A stretch of DNA of 64,000 nt from Macrosoma leucophasiata (GCA_036365455.1 JAWQUS010000020.1:9459001-9523000), one strand, 5' to 3'; shown: positions 34,223-45,362, counted from the first letter of the stretch. The notes: generated by a model from the letters alone, not told the origin. Translations and numbers: made by a program.

Positions 34223-35205
34223 GCTGAATTGATAAAGATGATGAAATTCCTAATGAACGAGAATAATTCGATTTATACCTATAGCATCAGAAGTGTATTA
34301 TGCGCAAATACCTTTGCGCGCCACTTCGTGCGGGCATAATTGTGTTTAAATGTTGTAAAAATATTTTGTATGTGCACAGAGTCGCGGGCAATACTAGTTT
34401 ATAATATTTAGAATGAATATTATACATGTATGTGGTGAGTAGTAGAAACCTAGTAGTAATTTAAGCCCTGTTTTATGTATGTACTAGAAATAAGACTCCG
34501 TAATGACACTCCGTGGTATCAAAAGATGGACTCAAAAATATCTTACTTTTTGATATCGCTGAGGTATCTTCAATGTGGAATGTAAAATTATCATTTACTC
34601 TCACGGTTTAAAAGGTTATTTAAATATGCAAATATAACTAAATAATTTTTGTATAAGATTACTATACCTAATTACATATAATTTAAAGGCTTTATTCACA
34701 CGCCGTCTTGCGGGACTCGTCTTCAAGAAACGATTATAATTCCAATTAACAACAGGTGTGATTCCGATTCTCAAAAATAAAATAAAAGTTGGTCCAATCA
34801 TACCTACTATTTATATTATGCATTTTTACCTATACTTCAATTCCAGACACATCACAAATAGATATGTCAGCTTATTTCTATTTAAGAGAATCATAAATAA
34901 GCACCTTATACCAAGTTTAATATTTTTGGTCCATTGAAATTAATCAACTTTTTAGAATCATCATTAACGTAGACTTAATGTCGTTAAATAAACAATTTAT
35001 TGGTAGCAGACAATCCGATGACATTACGTGTTCTTTTTTGTATTATTATGGTTTTATACTTAAAATTATATTAAATTCAAATGTCATTTGCCCGAAAGTG
35101 TAACCTCATTTCCATTTATATTAAATAACATCAATTATTATAACGAAAGCAAGTTGTTGCCACGTTTTATGGCGCTGTGTGTGGTTTCTTCAAATGTATG
35201 GATTA
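34223..35205. other. No gene seen; Helitron-like 3' end at 34370-34400
   Basis: GTCGCGGGCAATACTAGTTT at 34381-34400 is a Helitron-like CTAGT-type end on the plus strand; its upstream part is not recognised. The rest is AT-rich. Confidence 0.4.
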
Positions 35206-35856
35206 AAAATGAGTTATAAAAAGGAGATGATGCGAGATCGGCTCTAGTTCGTACGTGTCCTCAAAAAATGGGTAAATTAAAGTAGAATCCGAAAAAAATA
35301 CCATTAATTTATTCAAGAATGTATTTTAGAGTTACAACCACATTTAATTCAAACGATTTTATCATTTTCAACCATGTTCAACATGGCGGCGATACAGCCG
35401 ATGCTTGGGATAGTAGGTACCTATGTAGATAAAACAAAACTAATGATAACTGTATCTTACTAGTGCATCACATATTATAAAAAAAAACAATGTATCGAAT
35501 CGATAAATTTAAAGAAGTGATTTTTTAAAAATTGGTAATCGATTATTGTAGTTTTAACACATAAAATCGATTTCGATAGTATTTAGAAAATATTACTTTT
35601 TCTCCAAGTACTACATAATCAACAAAACAATTTAAAAAATGAAAATGTTAAAATGACATCGCCCGCCATATCCGCCATGTTGGTTTCGAGTTGCAATTCT
35701 AACTGCAAATAATGTTTTGTAACTGCAAACAAAGCTAAATAAGTGAAAATATGCAGTAAAAAACGTTTTTAAATTGATTTTGCCTGTTAATGATATTGTG
35801 TACAATACAAGGCCGGAGGTCCATACATTTTTGCAACATCTCCTTTATAGGTCGAG
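35206..35856. mobile_element. Possible inverted-repeat element
   Basis: TTATAAAAAGGAGATGATGC at the left, and the inverse GCAACATCTCCTTTATAGG at the right, pair over about 18 bases. The interior contains CAACATGGCGGCGATACAG and, inverted, CGCCATATCCGCCATGTTGG, a second pairing region. No target duplication found. No coding. Confidence 0.3.
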
Positions 35857-35937
35857 AAAGAAAAGCAAATTTGCATCATTATTACAGTAAAGTTACATAC
35901 GAATTATGGTATTAGTAATAATAAAAACGTACGTAAC

Positions 35938-36237
35938 TTCACGTCTGTAATCCCCAAAAGGGTAGGCAGAGGTAAATGCATGAATTCACTCATATACATG
36001 AAAACACCCACAATTTGCCGGTTACGTTTTGGCCCATGTGTGGCGAGCTTATTGACATCTCCGGGCACATTATCAAACTTCGAGATAGGTACTGGGAAAC
36101 CTCCAGAAAATGGAAAAATCCCAATAGAACCAGAGAAAGGATTTTACACCGTTAACTCTAATATCCTCCGACGCGGGAGTCGAACCCGGGACCCCAGCGT
36201 AGTAGTAGTGGACTGCTACCTCTAGGCTACTGAGTCA
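35938..36237 (-). mobile_element. tRNA-headed SINE, family I, long copy
   Basis: Minus strand: TAGCCTAGAGGTAGCAGTC (a textbook A box, TAGCCTAGAGG) and GGGTTCGACTCCCGCG (B box) at the head. The body has TGGTTCTATTGGGATTTTTC and ends near GGGTAGGCAGAGG (plus). The plus-strand frame 35980-36225 crosses it and is not a gene. Confidence 0.75.
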
Positions 36238-36383
36238 GTGAATAATAATAATACTCTTAATGTTCTATTAATTATGCAGTTAAGCAGTTAAGCATCCCAT
36301 AACCAGAAAACTCTATGAAGTAGTAATTCAGCTGTGCAATAAGTTTTGGCATCCAAACTCATAAAAGGCAGTAGTTTCGACCA

Positions 36384-36510
36384 CCATCATCATTATGTCA
36401 GCCGAAAGACGTCCACAAGTGGACAAAAGCCTACCACAAAGGTTTCCACAATGGACGATCCTAGGCCGCCTTCATCTAGCGCCTTCAAATGCTTTCGAGT
36501 GTGACGCCAT
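36384..36510 (-). pseudogene. RTE-type LINE family J, 3' end
   Basis: CATCATCATTATGTCAGCCG, then AAAGACGTCCACAAGTGGAC, is the reverse of the J end with its tail. The upstream coding part is diverged and broken. Confidence 0.6.
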
Positions 36511-36889
36511 CCTGTTGGCCTCGTACCGCCTAACTTTTGCCTGAATTTGTTTTTGTCATCAGGTACATACTCACAGGTACATACATACAGCCCTCAGGCA
36601 GCACGAAAAATATGACAATTGATTTCTTATTGTTCTTGGACCTTATAGGGTCCATCTGTTGCTTCAGGGATTAGAGAAAAATGTTCTTATACGCGGTACA
36701 ACACTGACAAGACGACGTTATAATCGAAAGCGTACGAAAGCACCACAAAAGCACTAGAGTTTGGCGGTTGATTCCACGTCGTCAGTGGACCATTGAATAC
36801 CAAATTGTTATAAATCAGAAAGTTAATAAAATAACAAAATTGGTTTAATTCAGACCACTGATCCATAAAATAACATATAAATTATTAAA

Positions 36890-37088
36890 ATAAAATACGC
36901 TCACACTCACAGCCCCACAATAGGTATAAACCTGTGACGTGGGTGCTGTTGTGCACATGCGACACATACACAAACATCCAGACCCGAAACAAATATCTGT
37001 AGGCCATACAATTTTTCCCGGTGCGGGGATCGAACCTGCGACCCTTCGAACCAAACGGTCATCTCACACCGCTGGACTAACCGGCTTG
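36890..37088 (-). mobile_element. tRNA-headed SINE, family G
   Basis: Minus strand: CCGGTTAGTCCAGCGGTGTG (A-box region) and CAGGTTCGATCCCCGCACCG (B box), then a body with CAGATATTTGTTTCGGGTCT and GGTTTATACCTATTGTGGGG, ending in an AT-rich tail (ATTTTATTTTAA). The short frames on both strands repeat in each G copy only because the SINE does. Confidence 0.85.
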
Positions 37089-37873
37089 TCAAAAATTAAA
37101 GTTAAATTCTTAAGAGAGAGTAATTATGTTGTTTAATGGATACAGGGTTACTTACCACTACCGCTAGATCATACTGACCTGCGTTCATACTCGTATTATT
37201 CGTCTACTTTATTCAACTAAAAAGGAAGACTGGTTCTTTGTTTGAATTTAAGACAATAGAATCACTGTAGACGGAAGCGAAACTATAAATAAAATTATCT
37301 TCACCGTTCTAATGCAAAACCACGAAAGTATTTTTGGATTCAACATCAACTTTGGAATGAGTAACATACTAACTGCGAGTCCACGTAACACTGTGCTAAA
37401 AGATATGCACTCTTAGTAAACAAAACGGGCACACAACTGGAACTAGGTACAAATAAATGTTGAAACAGGGTACATTCAGAGCACACATAAAATTTATTTA
37501 TTATTGTGCAAGCCCCGCGCACGCACGTCTATTTTGTGGGAAAATTTATTGTATGCCGATTCAGCTTTGTTCCTAGGTAGGGTCAACAGCATAGTTCAGT
37601 CAAATCTACTGAATGTAATTAATCTTTTGAACGCAATCGAATATGAGTTATTTATGAGCTGTTATCAGATTATAATAATTCTAATTATTGATTTATTACT
37701 AATCTGTGCGCTTGGTGGACGTACGGGTGTGTTCAAATTTACAAAGAATTGTACGTTTGAAATTACACTTTAATAGATGAACGATGTAATTCCTTTAATA
37801 TCTTTTTTGAAATGTTTCATTTACACCATTGTTAATTATGTGCATAACTACTACTTATTTTCGTTTTATGATA
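37089..37873. other. No gene seen
   Basis: AT-rich. The 89-codon frame at 37504-37773 has a hydrophobic middle, but no domain or splice evidence is visible. Confidence 0.35.
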
Positions 37874-38015
37874 GACTAGCTAATGGCTCGTCCGGCTTCG
37901 CACATGATATAGCCCTTGTCACTCAGTGAAGATGCAGCTTTCTAAAGGTGTAAGCATTTTTTAAATCTGTCCAGTAGGTTTTTGCGTGAAAACATTACAA
38001 ACATGGTATATACAA
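37874..38015 (-). mobile_element. Helitron-like family F, diverged
   Basis: GACTAGCTAATGGCTCGTCC, then GGCTTCGCACATGATATAGC, reads as a reversed CTAGT end with a GC-rich hairpin region. TTTTTGCGTGAAAACATTAC is typical of the inner part. Confidence 0.5.
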
Positions 38016-38029
38016 CTTGTAATTGCTAA

Positions 38030-38342
38030 TAATAGCTCCAGTGACGGAGCTCGCGGGCGTAGGCACCACCGCATTACCTAATATACTTGCCGCTAAATGC
38101 TAGTGTTCAGCACTATCGTGTTCCGGTCAGGTGGTAATTTACGGCCCTGTCCGGCCCTTTCCGGCACAGAGGCATAACACCTTCGGCCTCAGGAGTGGTA
38201 ACATCTGCATTTTGAAGTGGTGGCATCTGCATTTTGATGCCACCACCTCTGCCTTGGTCTTTGTGTGAGTGTCTATAGGCTGCAGTCATCACTTAACATC
38301 AATGTGAACTGCATGCTTGTTTGCCACTTACGTTACATAAAC
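38030..38342 (+). mobile_element. SINE-like family A, full length with internal duplication
   Basis: GCTCCAGTGACGGAGCTCGC to TTGCCACTTACGTTACATAA. A short segment (ACATCTGCATTTTGA) occurs twice at about 38203-38240, followed by GCCACCACCTC, so the copy carries a small local rearrangement. Confidence 0.85.
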
Positions 38343-38907
38343 AAATAATACAAAAATATTAGTATAGAAGTATAAATAAGTACTACGGATTTATCTTTAA
38401 TTTAGGTAATAAACAGAACACAGAACTCCAGAAAACAAGTGTATTGAAAGAATATATACTTACCTCAATATTTAAATACAAGTTAAAATAACTATAATAT
38501 TTTAAATGAAAAACAGCTAATTGGTGTATTTTAAATTCGGTAAGCACATGTTAATAACCCATTTTATGATAAAACCTATTTTAATGAGTACTTTTTACTA
38601 CTTAATTACAACGTAACTTTTATTTAGCATCTAATGCGTTCCTCAGATAGGAAGTGTAATAAAATTGTTATAGTTCATTAATGCTTGCGTTACATGATAT
38701 AAAACAACCTAAAGTCGCTCTTAATGATAATCTCTTGACGTGATAATATAAACGTTAGGGATGTACAGTTTATAAATTAACATGATTTAGAAAACAATAA
38801 CATTGTTAAAAAAATACTATGATTTCAAATTCTGAAATGAACCTTTGTCTCCGCTTCCACGTTATCATTTACTTCTTGTTTTGTACAGTTGTATCTTTAT
38901 AATAATT
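38343..38907. other. No gene seen
   Basis: AT-rich spacer. Confidence 0.4.
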
Positions 38908-39163
38908 ACTAGATGACCCGACAAACTTCATATTGGCTCAGAATGAAATAATGTATCAAAGGTTTGATAGATACGGACTATTTGTATGGAAAAATGAAAT
39001 TGTGGTTTTTACTATTTTCCTTCAATTACTTCATTTTTTTTTACCTTTTGAACCTTCCCTGGACTTTCAAAAATCATTCAATACCAAAATTAGCCAAATC
39101 AGTAAAGCCATTCTCCAGTTTTAGCGAGACTAACGAACAGCAATATATTTTTATATATAAGAC
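38908..39163 (-). mobile_element. Helitron-like element, family E
   Basis: CTAGATGACCCGACAAACTT at the left is the reversed 3' end; GAGACTAACGAACAGCAATA at the right is the reversed 5' end. Same length as the copies at 21797 and 56905. The two plus-strand frames here are chance frames. Confidence 0.7.
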
Positions 39164-39165
39164 TA

Positions 39166-39350
39166 GCGGCCCGCCCCGGCTTCGCCCGCGCTGCTCTGCT
39201 CCTATTAGTCATAGCGTAATGTAAGCTATCCTATCTCTCAAGTTGGATCGAACTGCACATGGTGTGCGAATTTTATTATAATCGGTTAAGTGGTTTAGGA
39301 GTCCATTGAGGACAAACATTGTGACACGAGATTTATATATATTAAGATAT
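39166..39350 (-). mobile_element. Helitron-like element, family F
   Basis: Directly abuts family E. ACTAGCGGCCCGCCCCGGCT (reversed CTAGT end), then TAAGCTATCCTATCTCTCAA and TGCACATGGTGTGCGAATTT. The second part is shared with 11804-11895. Confidence 0.65.
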
Positions 39351-40374
39351 AGATATAGATTACCTGTCCCTAATACTTGGAATTAGGAATATCGGATAAA
39401 CATAGATTCTCAATTAGAGAAAACTGAAACATTTATTTCGTCTTATCAAAAGATGAGTCATATTTTTTCGTTATTAAAATTAGGTGGCTATTTCAATTTA
39501 GAAATATCGATGATGAACAAAACTATCCAATAATATTTAATATTATTGGCTTTTTTCTTTTTCCAGTTTTAAAATTTAAATACACAAATTTTGTGTATAT
39601 TTATTTATATTTTCTATATTTCATCATCATTTAAATAAATAGATATCTTAACGTTCTGGTCAAGAATTACGTACGTTTTAATTCAATTTCCATCTTAATT
39701 ATCATACTCACTACAACTTATTTGAAGAAACTGATTGAGTACTATACATTTTTAGTGTCAAATAAATGAATCTGATCAGTGATGAAGTATGGCAACTGAA
39801 CATGATCCCGAGTAAACACGAATGCGAAAAAATGCAGTCGCCACAGGAAAAGTATCAAGCAGTCCGAGAATTTATTTCAATAAATTCAAACCCAAGCCGT
39901 ACCTTCTTCAGGAAATAAAGAGGGATGTGCATCGTAAACCTCAATGATACACGCTGGCGTCTCACAATAAAATAAAATCTAAACCGATGTGTTGTTATCG
40001 GAAAGTTTGAAAAACATTGCTCCATTTCCCGTCGTATTCGATTTCGAGGCCGTATTTTCTAACAGTAGGAAATAATTGTTTTACTCTCTTCATATCCTAA
40101 TTTACGGTCATATTTTTTCTATCTACACTGTTTATGTGACTCCAGTCTGTTAATCGATAGGTTACTTTATGGTTGCAATTTAAACGATATGTACCTACGA
40201 TTTTATGCGTTTTTGTGCTCATGTATTTGTAACAGTTTTTGTTGCTTTAATTTGGATGCACCTGTGTTAAATAAGTTTTTTATTGTCATGAAAGTAGTAT
40301 ACAAGCATACCTAAATGATAATGTGCAGCGATGTCGAGTTCCGATCAATTGATAATGTAGAACCTCGTAACTTC
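39351..40374. other. No gene seen
   Basis: AT-rich; nothing recognised. Confidence 0.4.
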
Positions 40375-40457
40375 AGACGTAGAACTTAGGCCTCTGGAGT
40401 GGCAATCTACATTGAAATCTCTGTGAACTATAACTTATGCTTGTTTGCCACTAGAGA
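40375..40457 (+). mobile_element. SINE-like family A, decayed 3' piece
   Basis: AACTTAGGCCTCTGGAGTGG, then CTTATGCTTGTTTGCCACT, with about 50 bp of the normal element missing between. Confidence 0.5.
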
Positions 40458-40712
40458 AGATACGAAAACTTTTTCCAAATTAAATATTGAGGTAATTGCA
40501 GCCTATAAACTCCACCAAACTGCTGGTCTTTGATTATTGTGCGTTAACTACTACATAACTAAAAGAAAGTTAAACAATCTCAGCAAAGGAGGAGCAGACT
40601 AGGCTTACCGATGTTTAACCTTGACAACACGAAATTATGATTCCACTAGCCTACGAACATTTCTCAGCACAATAAAATCTTTATGTATTAATTTGCTGAA
40701 ATATACATGTAT

Positions 40713-41090
40713 TATTTTTTGCAATAACACATAAATATAAAATAAAATACGCTTACACTCACAGCCCCACAGTAGGTATAAACCTGTGTCGTGGGTGCCG
40801 TTGTACACCTACAACACATACAGAAACACCCAGACCCGAAACAAATATCTGTAGGCCATACAAATATTTGTCTCGGTGCGGGGATCGAACCCGCGACCCT
40901 TCGAATCAAACGGTCATCTCACACCGCTGGACTAACCGGGTCGTCAAAACACATGCGCGTGAACTTTAGAAATTAAAGAAAAATTGGAAACATAAAATTG
41001 GCTTCGGGCAGAAATCGAACCTGCGACTACAGGATAACCAGTCCAGCCACTTTACCACTAAGCTACCGAAGTCCCACACCGATGCGTCAA
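40713..41090 (-). mobile_element. SINE family H copy, split by SINE G
   Basis: TATTTTTTGCAATAACACAT at 40713-40732 continues after SINE G at 40955 with GCGCGTGAACTTTAGAAATT, then a minus-strand tRNA-like head (CTTCGGTAGCTTAGTGGTAA; GGTTATCCTGTAGTCGCAGG). The same join, TTTTTTGCAATAACACATGC, is uninterrupted at 42507, proving the order. Acceptor arms ACTTCGG/CCGAAG pair, but the anticodon stem is weak. Confidence 0.7.
40733..40947 (-). mobile_element. tRNA-headed SINE, family G, with target duplication
   Basis: A-box region CCCGGTTAGTCCAGCGGTGT and B box GGGTTCGATCCCCGCACC on the minus strand; AT-rich tail at the left. Flanked by perfect 7-bp repeats AACACAT at 40726-40732 and 40948-40954, so both ends are defined: 215 bp. 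Confidence 0.85.
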
Positions 41091-41242
41091 ATTTTGCTTT
41101 CCCTTTTTTATTTTTAACTTATTTAGGGTCGGTGAACGACATCCATTGATAACTAATTAATAGCTATACAACCGATATGATAGACTTTGCAGTTTATCAA
41201 ATATCGTTAAGATGACGCTGTTCCCTTAATAATTATACTAAT

Positions 41243-42501
41243 AGGTTGGGGAAAAAGTCTTTTCGCATTATAGTATGTATGAACTTGTAATAAAATCTCT
41301 TTGAGTGTAGTATTTGTATCTGGCTGGTTTTGGTATCATTGAAAGTTAAAATTTTAAAGAACATAATTCCCAATTCCAATTATGCAAATGTGTGATTTTC
41401 ATTTGTTTTTCGTACTGTCGAGATGAGTCTAATGAAGAAATTCGATACATTTTAAAATTTTACTACAAAAAAGGTAAAAATGCAACGCAAGCCGCGAAAA
41501 AAAATTGCGATGTTTATGGACCTAGTGCAGTGTCTGTGAGAGTAGCACAAATTTGTTTTCAGCGTTTTCAATCCGGAAATTTTGATGTCAAAGATGCACC
41601 TCGCTCTGGTCGCCCTATTACGGATAAAATGGATGCCATTTTTGAAAAAGTGGAGCAAGATCGACATATCAGTAGTTACGACGTAGCTAAAGAACTGAGA
41701 ATTGATCACAAAACAGTTTTGGCGCATTTGAAAAAAGCTGGGTTCAAAAAAAGCTCGATATTTGGGTACCTCACGAGCTCACTGAAAGAAACCTAATGAA
41801 CCGTGTACTCATTTGTGATTCTTTATTACGACGTAATGAAACCGAATCATTTTTGAAGAAGCTGATAACTGGTGATGAAAAGTGGATCACGTACGTACGA
41901 CAAGAACGTGCGAAAAAGGTCGTGGTCAAAGGCCGGCTTCACAGACTGTGGCGAAACCCGGGTTAACTCGCAATAAGGTGATGTTGTGTGTGTGGTGGGA
42001 TTGGAAGAGCATTATTCATTATGAGCTATTACCACCAGGCAGGACTATCGATTCTGAACTCTACTGCGAACAACTGATGACATTAAAGCAAGAAGTTGAG
42101 AGAAAGCGGCCGGAATTGATCAACAGAAGGGGTGTGGTGTTTCATCATGATAACGCTAGACCTCACACATCTATAGCCATACAGAGTTTGGCTGGGAGGT
42201 GTTAATGCATCCGCCGTATAGTCCTGACCTTGCACCTTCAGATTTACACCTGTTTCGGTCTCTTCAGAATTCTTTATGCAATGCTATGTTAACATCACGA
42301 GAGGACTGCCAAGTCCACTTGTCGCGGTATTTTGATGAGAAGTCCCAAATTTTTTATAGCAATGGGATCATGTCCCTACCTACAAGATGGCAAAAGGTTA
42401 TCGAACAAAATGGTACATACATACTTTAGCTAAATTTAAATGAACTATATTAAAAAATGTTTTGAATTATCTTCAAAAATGCGAAGAAACTTTTTCCTTA
42501 T
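41243..42501 (+). mobile_element. mariner element, degraded, with terminal inverted repeats
   Basis: Left end TTGGGGAAAAAGTCTTTTCG at 41246 and right end (minus strand) AAGGAAAAAGTTTCTTCGCA at 42498 form imperfect inverted repeats of about 27 bp. TA occurs at both borders. The transposase inside is broken (next entry). Family H sequence resumes about 6 bp beyond the right end, so the mariner may sit in or beside an H copy. Confidence 0.85.
41392..42429 (+). pseudogene. mariner transposase pseudogene
   Basis: Transposase of the IS630/Tc1/mariner class, which cuts and rejoins DNA at TA sites. The N-terminal DNA-binding part is open at 41392-41796 (ILKFYYKKGKNATQAAKKNC, then DVKDAPRSGRPITD and a second helix-turn-helix). 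Coding then moves to frame 3 after about 41750 (DIWVPHELTERN, ITGDEKWITYV, with the first catalytic Asp in GDEKW), to frame 2 at about 41895 (ASQTVAKPGLTRNKVMLCVW, then FHHDNARPHTS with the second Asp) and back to frame 1 at about 42190 (GWEVLMHPPYSPDLAPSD with the last Asp). Only 30 residues separate the last two Asp instead of 34, so roughly 11 bp are lost there. At least three frameshifts make it inactive. Confidence 0.9.
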
Positions 42502-42506
42502 ATTTA

Positions 42507-42648
42507 TTTTTTGCAATAACACATGCGAGTGAATTTAAAAGCTAGAGAAAAATCGGAAATCATTCGAAGGTTCGCAGGGCAGTCAATTCTTGCTCGAAGT
42601 TAAATTTATCTTTCCGTTTTTTCTTTAATTTCTGAAGTATACCTATAA
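42507..42648 (+). mobile_element. SINE family H, inverted-body copy
   Basis: TTTTTTGCAATAACACATGC and AGCTAGAGAAAAATCGGAAA, then the remnant of the tRNA 3' half (GGTTCGCAGGGCAG, CAATTCTTGCTCGAAG) on the plus strand, then the inverted body CCGTTTTTTCTTTAATTTCT. Repeats the arrangement at 33128. Confidence 0.55.
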
Positions 42649-43435
42649 TATATAAATATACATGCATTTGTTGACCACATCAAATTGTTCATCCAAGTGT
42701 CCATTTGCAGCACTCAAAATGTAAATACGATTCAGATTGCTGCTAATGCCTTGAAAGACAAGCTTAGAAGCTCACTTAGCTTACATTTAGGGAGCCTCAC
42801 GCCACCTAAGTCCTGAGGTTGGCTTCTATTAGCCATCGCTAAAGCAGCTGACCGCTTTCATACATCAGACTTTATTACTAAAATTATCACAGTGAATGTA
42901 TTAAGGGTGTTTCAAGGTAATTTAACATTCAATGTAAATTTCATTTATTAGAAATGATGGTTGCTTATACACAAAATCTTACCACTTTCAACAAGCTAGT
43001 ATTTTATTGCGAATTCAATGTTAACTTTTTACAATAAAATCATAGATAAAATGGATTTGCAGATTTGTAATCTGTGTGCTTGTTTTATACTTTTGTTTTA
43101 AAAACTATATTTATTTAAAAACTGCGTGTTCATAAATAGAACGAGTTTATTTGTGCTCGAGCAAATCTCTATGAGTTACGGGCTGTACAAAAGTACAACG
43201 CGTCACCGGCTAACAGTGTGCATTATCATCTTTTATCAAATGATTTATTTCCAGTACAATTGATTTATTTGCAATAGGATTTTGCGTTTAATTTAAATTT
43301 ATGAGCTCATGCAAGGCTTGGACGATTCTATATTGCTAATCAGCGTTTGTACCTAATGATATTTAAAAATATTTTAAATTCCAGGAGGTGTTTTTTAGTA
43401 TAGGTATTTCAAACCTGTCTCACCGTGTACTTTTT
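42649..43435. other. No gene seen
   Basis: AT-rich, nothing recognised. Confidence 0.4.
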
Positions 43436-43541
43436 TTCTAGGTGACTGGCATAGGCCCAATTGGGCTTGTTCTTTGACAGAGGGGAAAGCCTGCATATGG
43501 GTACCCCTTTCCAGTCCGCCGCGGCCGGTAGCCTGTGTTGG
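43436..43541 (+). mobile_element. MITE-like element, family L, right end only
   Basis: TGGCATAGGCCCAATTGGGC, TTTGACAGAGGGGAAAGCCT, then the right inverted end CCAGTCCGCCGCGGCCGGTA. Complements the copy at 33961, which lacks this end. Confidence 0.65.
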
Positions 43542-43683
43542 CAGCGTATTTATGTAATTTGGTGCAATGTTTATTTTTATTACGACGAAGATAGCCTGCA
43601 GCTAAAAATATACCCATCAATTAATCACACCAATAATATACTTTACCCATATATTACTCATTAATGAATCACACCACTAATTA

Positions 43684-43908
43684 TTTTACTGGTGGTAGAA
43701 CTCCAGTGACGGAGTTCGCGGCCGTAAGCACCACCGCATTACCTAATATACTTGCCGCTAATGGTAATGTTCGGCACTATCGTGGTCTGGTCAGGTGGTA
43801 ATGTACGGCCCTATAATTTCCGGCATACAGGCATTACACCTTAGGCCTCACTTTTTAGGGTTCCGTACCTCAAAAGGAAAAAAGGAACCCTTATAGGATC
43901 ACTCGTGC

Positions 43909-43946
<38 letters not shown>

Positions 43947-44590
43947 CTCAGCCAATTTGCTCCGAAACTTCTAGACCGATTGAGTTGAAATTTGATGAAT
44001 ATATGTAAATTGGTGACTCAAAGATGAACACGTCAAGTAAAATAATACATTTTAAACAGGGGGGCCACTTACGGGGTAAATCAGAAAATTAAAAAAAATC
44101 GTAAACTGTATCGTGTGACATATCAAATGAAAGAGGTTGTTGTCAGCATCTCAGATATATTTTTTTTATAATTTTTGCATAAACAAATTTGAAGTTATAA
44201 AAGGAAAACGACGAAAATTGACCATACCCCCCCTTTCTCCGAAACTACTGAACTTAAAATTTTGAGAAAAAAACGTGGAAAATAGTTCTTTGCCTATAGA
44301 TTACTGGAAAACCTATAAGAAGTTTGAGTATTCAAATTAAATCGAAAATTCTTAATAATATAACCCCCCCTGCCGGTACCACCGTAACCGCTATGTCCCT
44401 GCATTTTAAATCTGTAATATTTTCGAAAATATTTATTTAAATTACGGAACCCTCACCACGCGAGTCGAACTCGCACTTGTCCGTTTTATTTTACTCTGGT
44501 CTTTGTGTGGGTGTCTATAGGCTGCAGTCATCACTTAACATCAATGTGAACTGCATGCTTGTTCGCCACTTTCATTACATAAAAAAAAAG
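43684..44590 (+). mobile_element. SINE-like family A, split by family B
   Basis: Head half at 43684-43851 (CTGGTGGTAGAACTCCAGTG to ACACCTTAGGCCTCA) and tail half at about 44495-44590 (TCTGGTCTTTGTGTGGGTG to TTACATAAAAAAAAAG). About 30 bp of A normally found at the break is missing. Confidence 0.85.
43852..44490 (+). mobile_element. Family B element, most complete copy
   Basis: Starts TTTTTAGGGTTCCGTACCTC, carries (GTCT)n at 43913-43947, TTTGCTCCGAAACTTCTAGA and TGCCTATAGATTACTGGAAA, and ends CGAGTCGAACTCGCACTTGT. About 640 bp, no long open frame. Class unknown; no clear terminal repeats or simple tail. Confidence 0.75.
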
Positions 44591-44654
44591 AAAATATACA
44601 GAGTAACCATTTTTGTATCATCATTTTATAAATGTATAGCATCTAGATATGACC

Positions 44655-44727
44655 TGATGCTGCGGTCATCACTTACCATCTATGTGACTTACCGTGCATG
44701 CTTGTTTTCCATCATTGCATAAAAAAC
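44655..44727 (+). mobile_element. SINE-like family A, tail only
   Basis: GATGCTGCGGTCATCACTTA to CCATCATTGCATAAAAAACA, 65 bp after the end of the previous A copy. Confidence 0.6.
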
Positions 44728-45362
44728 AGTATCCCAAAACTCTGGACCAACAGCAACTTAAGTATAAGTTAACATTTACAACGAAAATACGAAATCGATA
44801 ACATCGATAACAAACAACAATCGACAATAATCGTAAACATATAAAAAACATTTAGGCACGTATATATCTTTATTGTTTCTACAAAGCCTACTATTTGTAG
44901 ACTACACTTCAATTTCAGATACCATTTCTACTTATCCACTAAACAACAGCATTTAATTTCATAATAATGAAGTTAAAATATAGGTAGTTTCAAATACGTG
45001 TTAAATGCAATGGCACCCATTAAATGTCGCAAATTGGTTTCTCCTTATAATGTCAAACTTGTATGGAAATGAGTTGATATTGGTTTTGCAAGCAGATTGA
45101 TATTTTTTTTCTTTTATGGTATTAACTAAGGCATGCCATATGATTACTGCAGCCCAGGGAGTAATTTAAGAGGTTCAGTACCTTAATGAAATTGATATCA
45201 CGTGCCTTGGGTGTAATGGCCGAATTAAATCTGAAATCATATTTTTGTAGTCTTAAGAGATATGCACATTGTTCATCACTTAGGCGATTTACAGACGAAA
45301 CCGCACGTGAAGGTAAGGAAACTAGTCCGCGCGATCGGGCGGTGTAGTGTGAATGGTATCAA
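44728..45362. other. No gene seen
   Basis: AT-rich spacer. Confidence 0.4.

Noticed and set aside
33938..34339. 133-codon plus-strand frame
   Set aside because: Crosses the end of LINE J, MITE L and flanking DNA; no domain; the element boundaries explain it.
36180..36235. tRNA gene on the minus strand (family I head)
   Set aside because: Good A and B boxes but no closing acceptor stem, and the same SINE body follows in other copies.
36845..37136. Overlapping 60-70-codon frames that recur at 40712-40976 and 62005-62336
   Set aside because: The recurrence is due to SINE family G; the frames are by-products of the repeat.
40998..41076. tRNA gene on the minus strand (family H module)
   Set aside because: The acceptor and T arms pair, but the anticodon stem has a mismatch, the module recurs at other sites with a common body, and no copy is fully intact; it is a SINE head.
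43913..43947. (GTCT)n array as a CRISPR or satellite
   Set aside because: A simple four-base run inside element B; similar runs occur in C and D. No spacers or longer unit.
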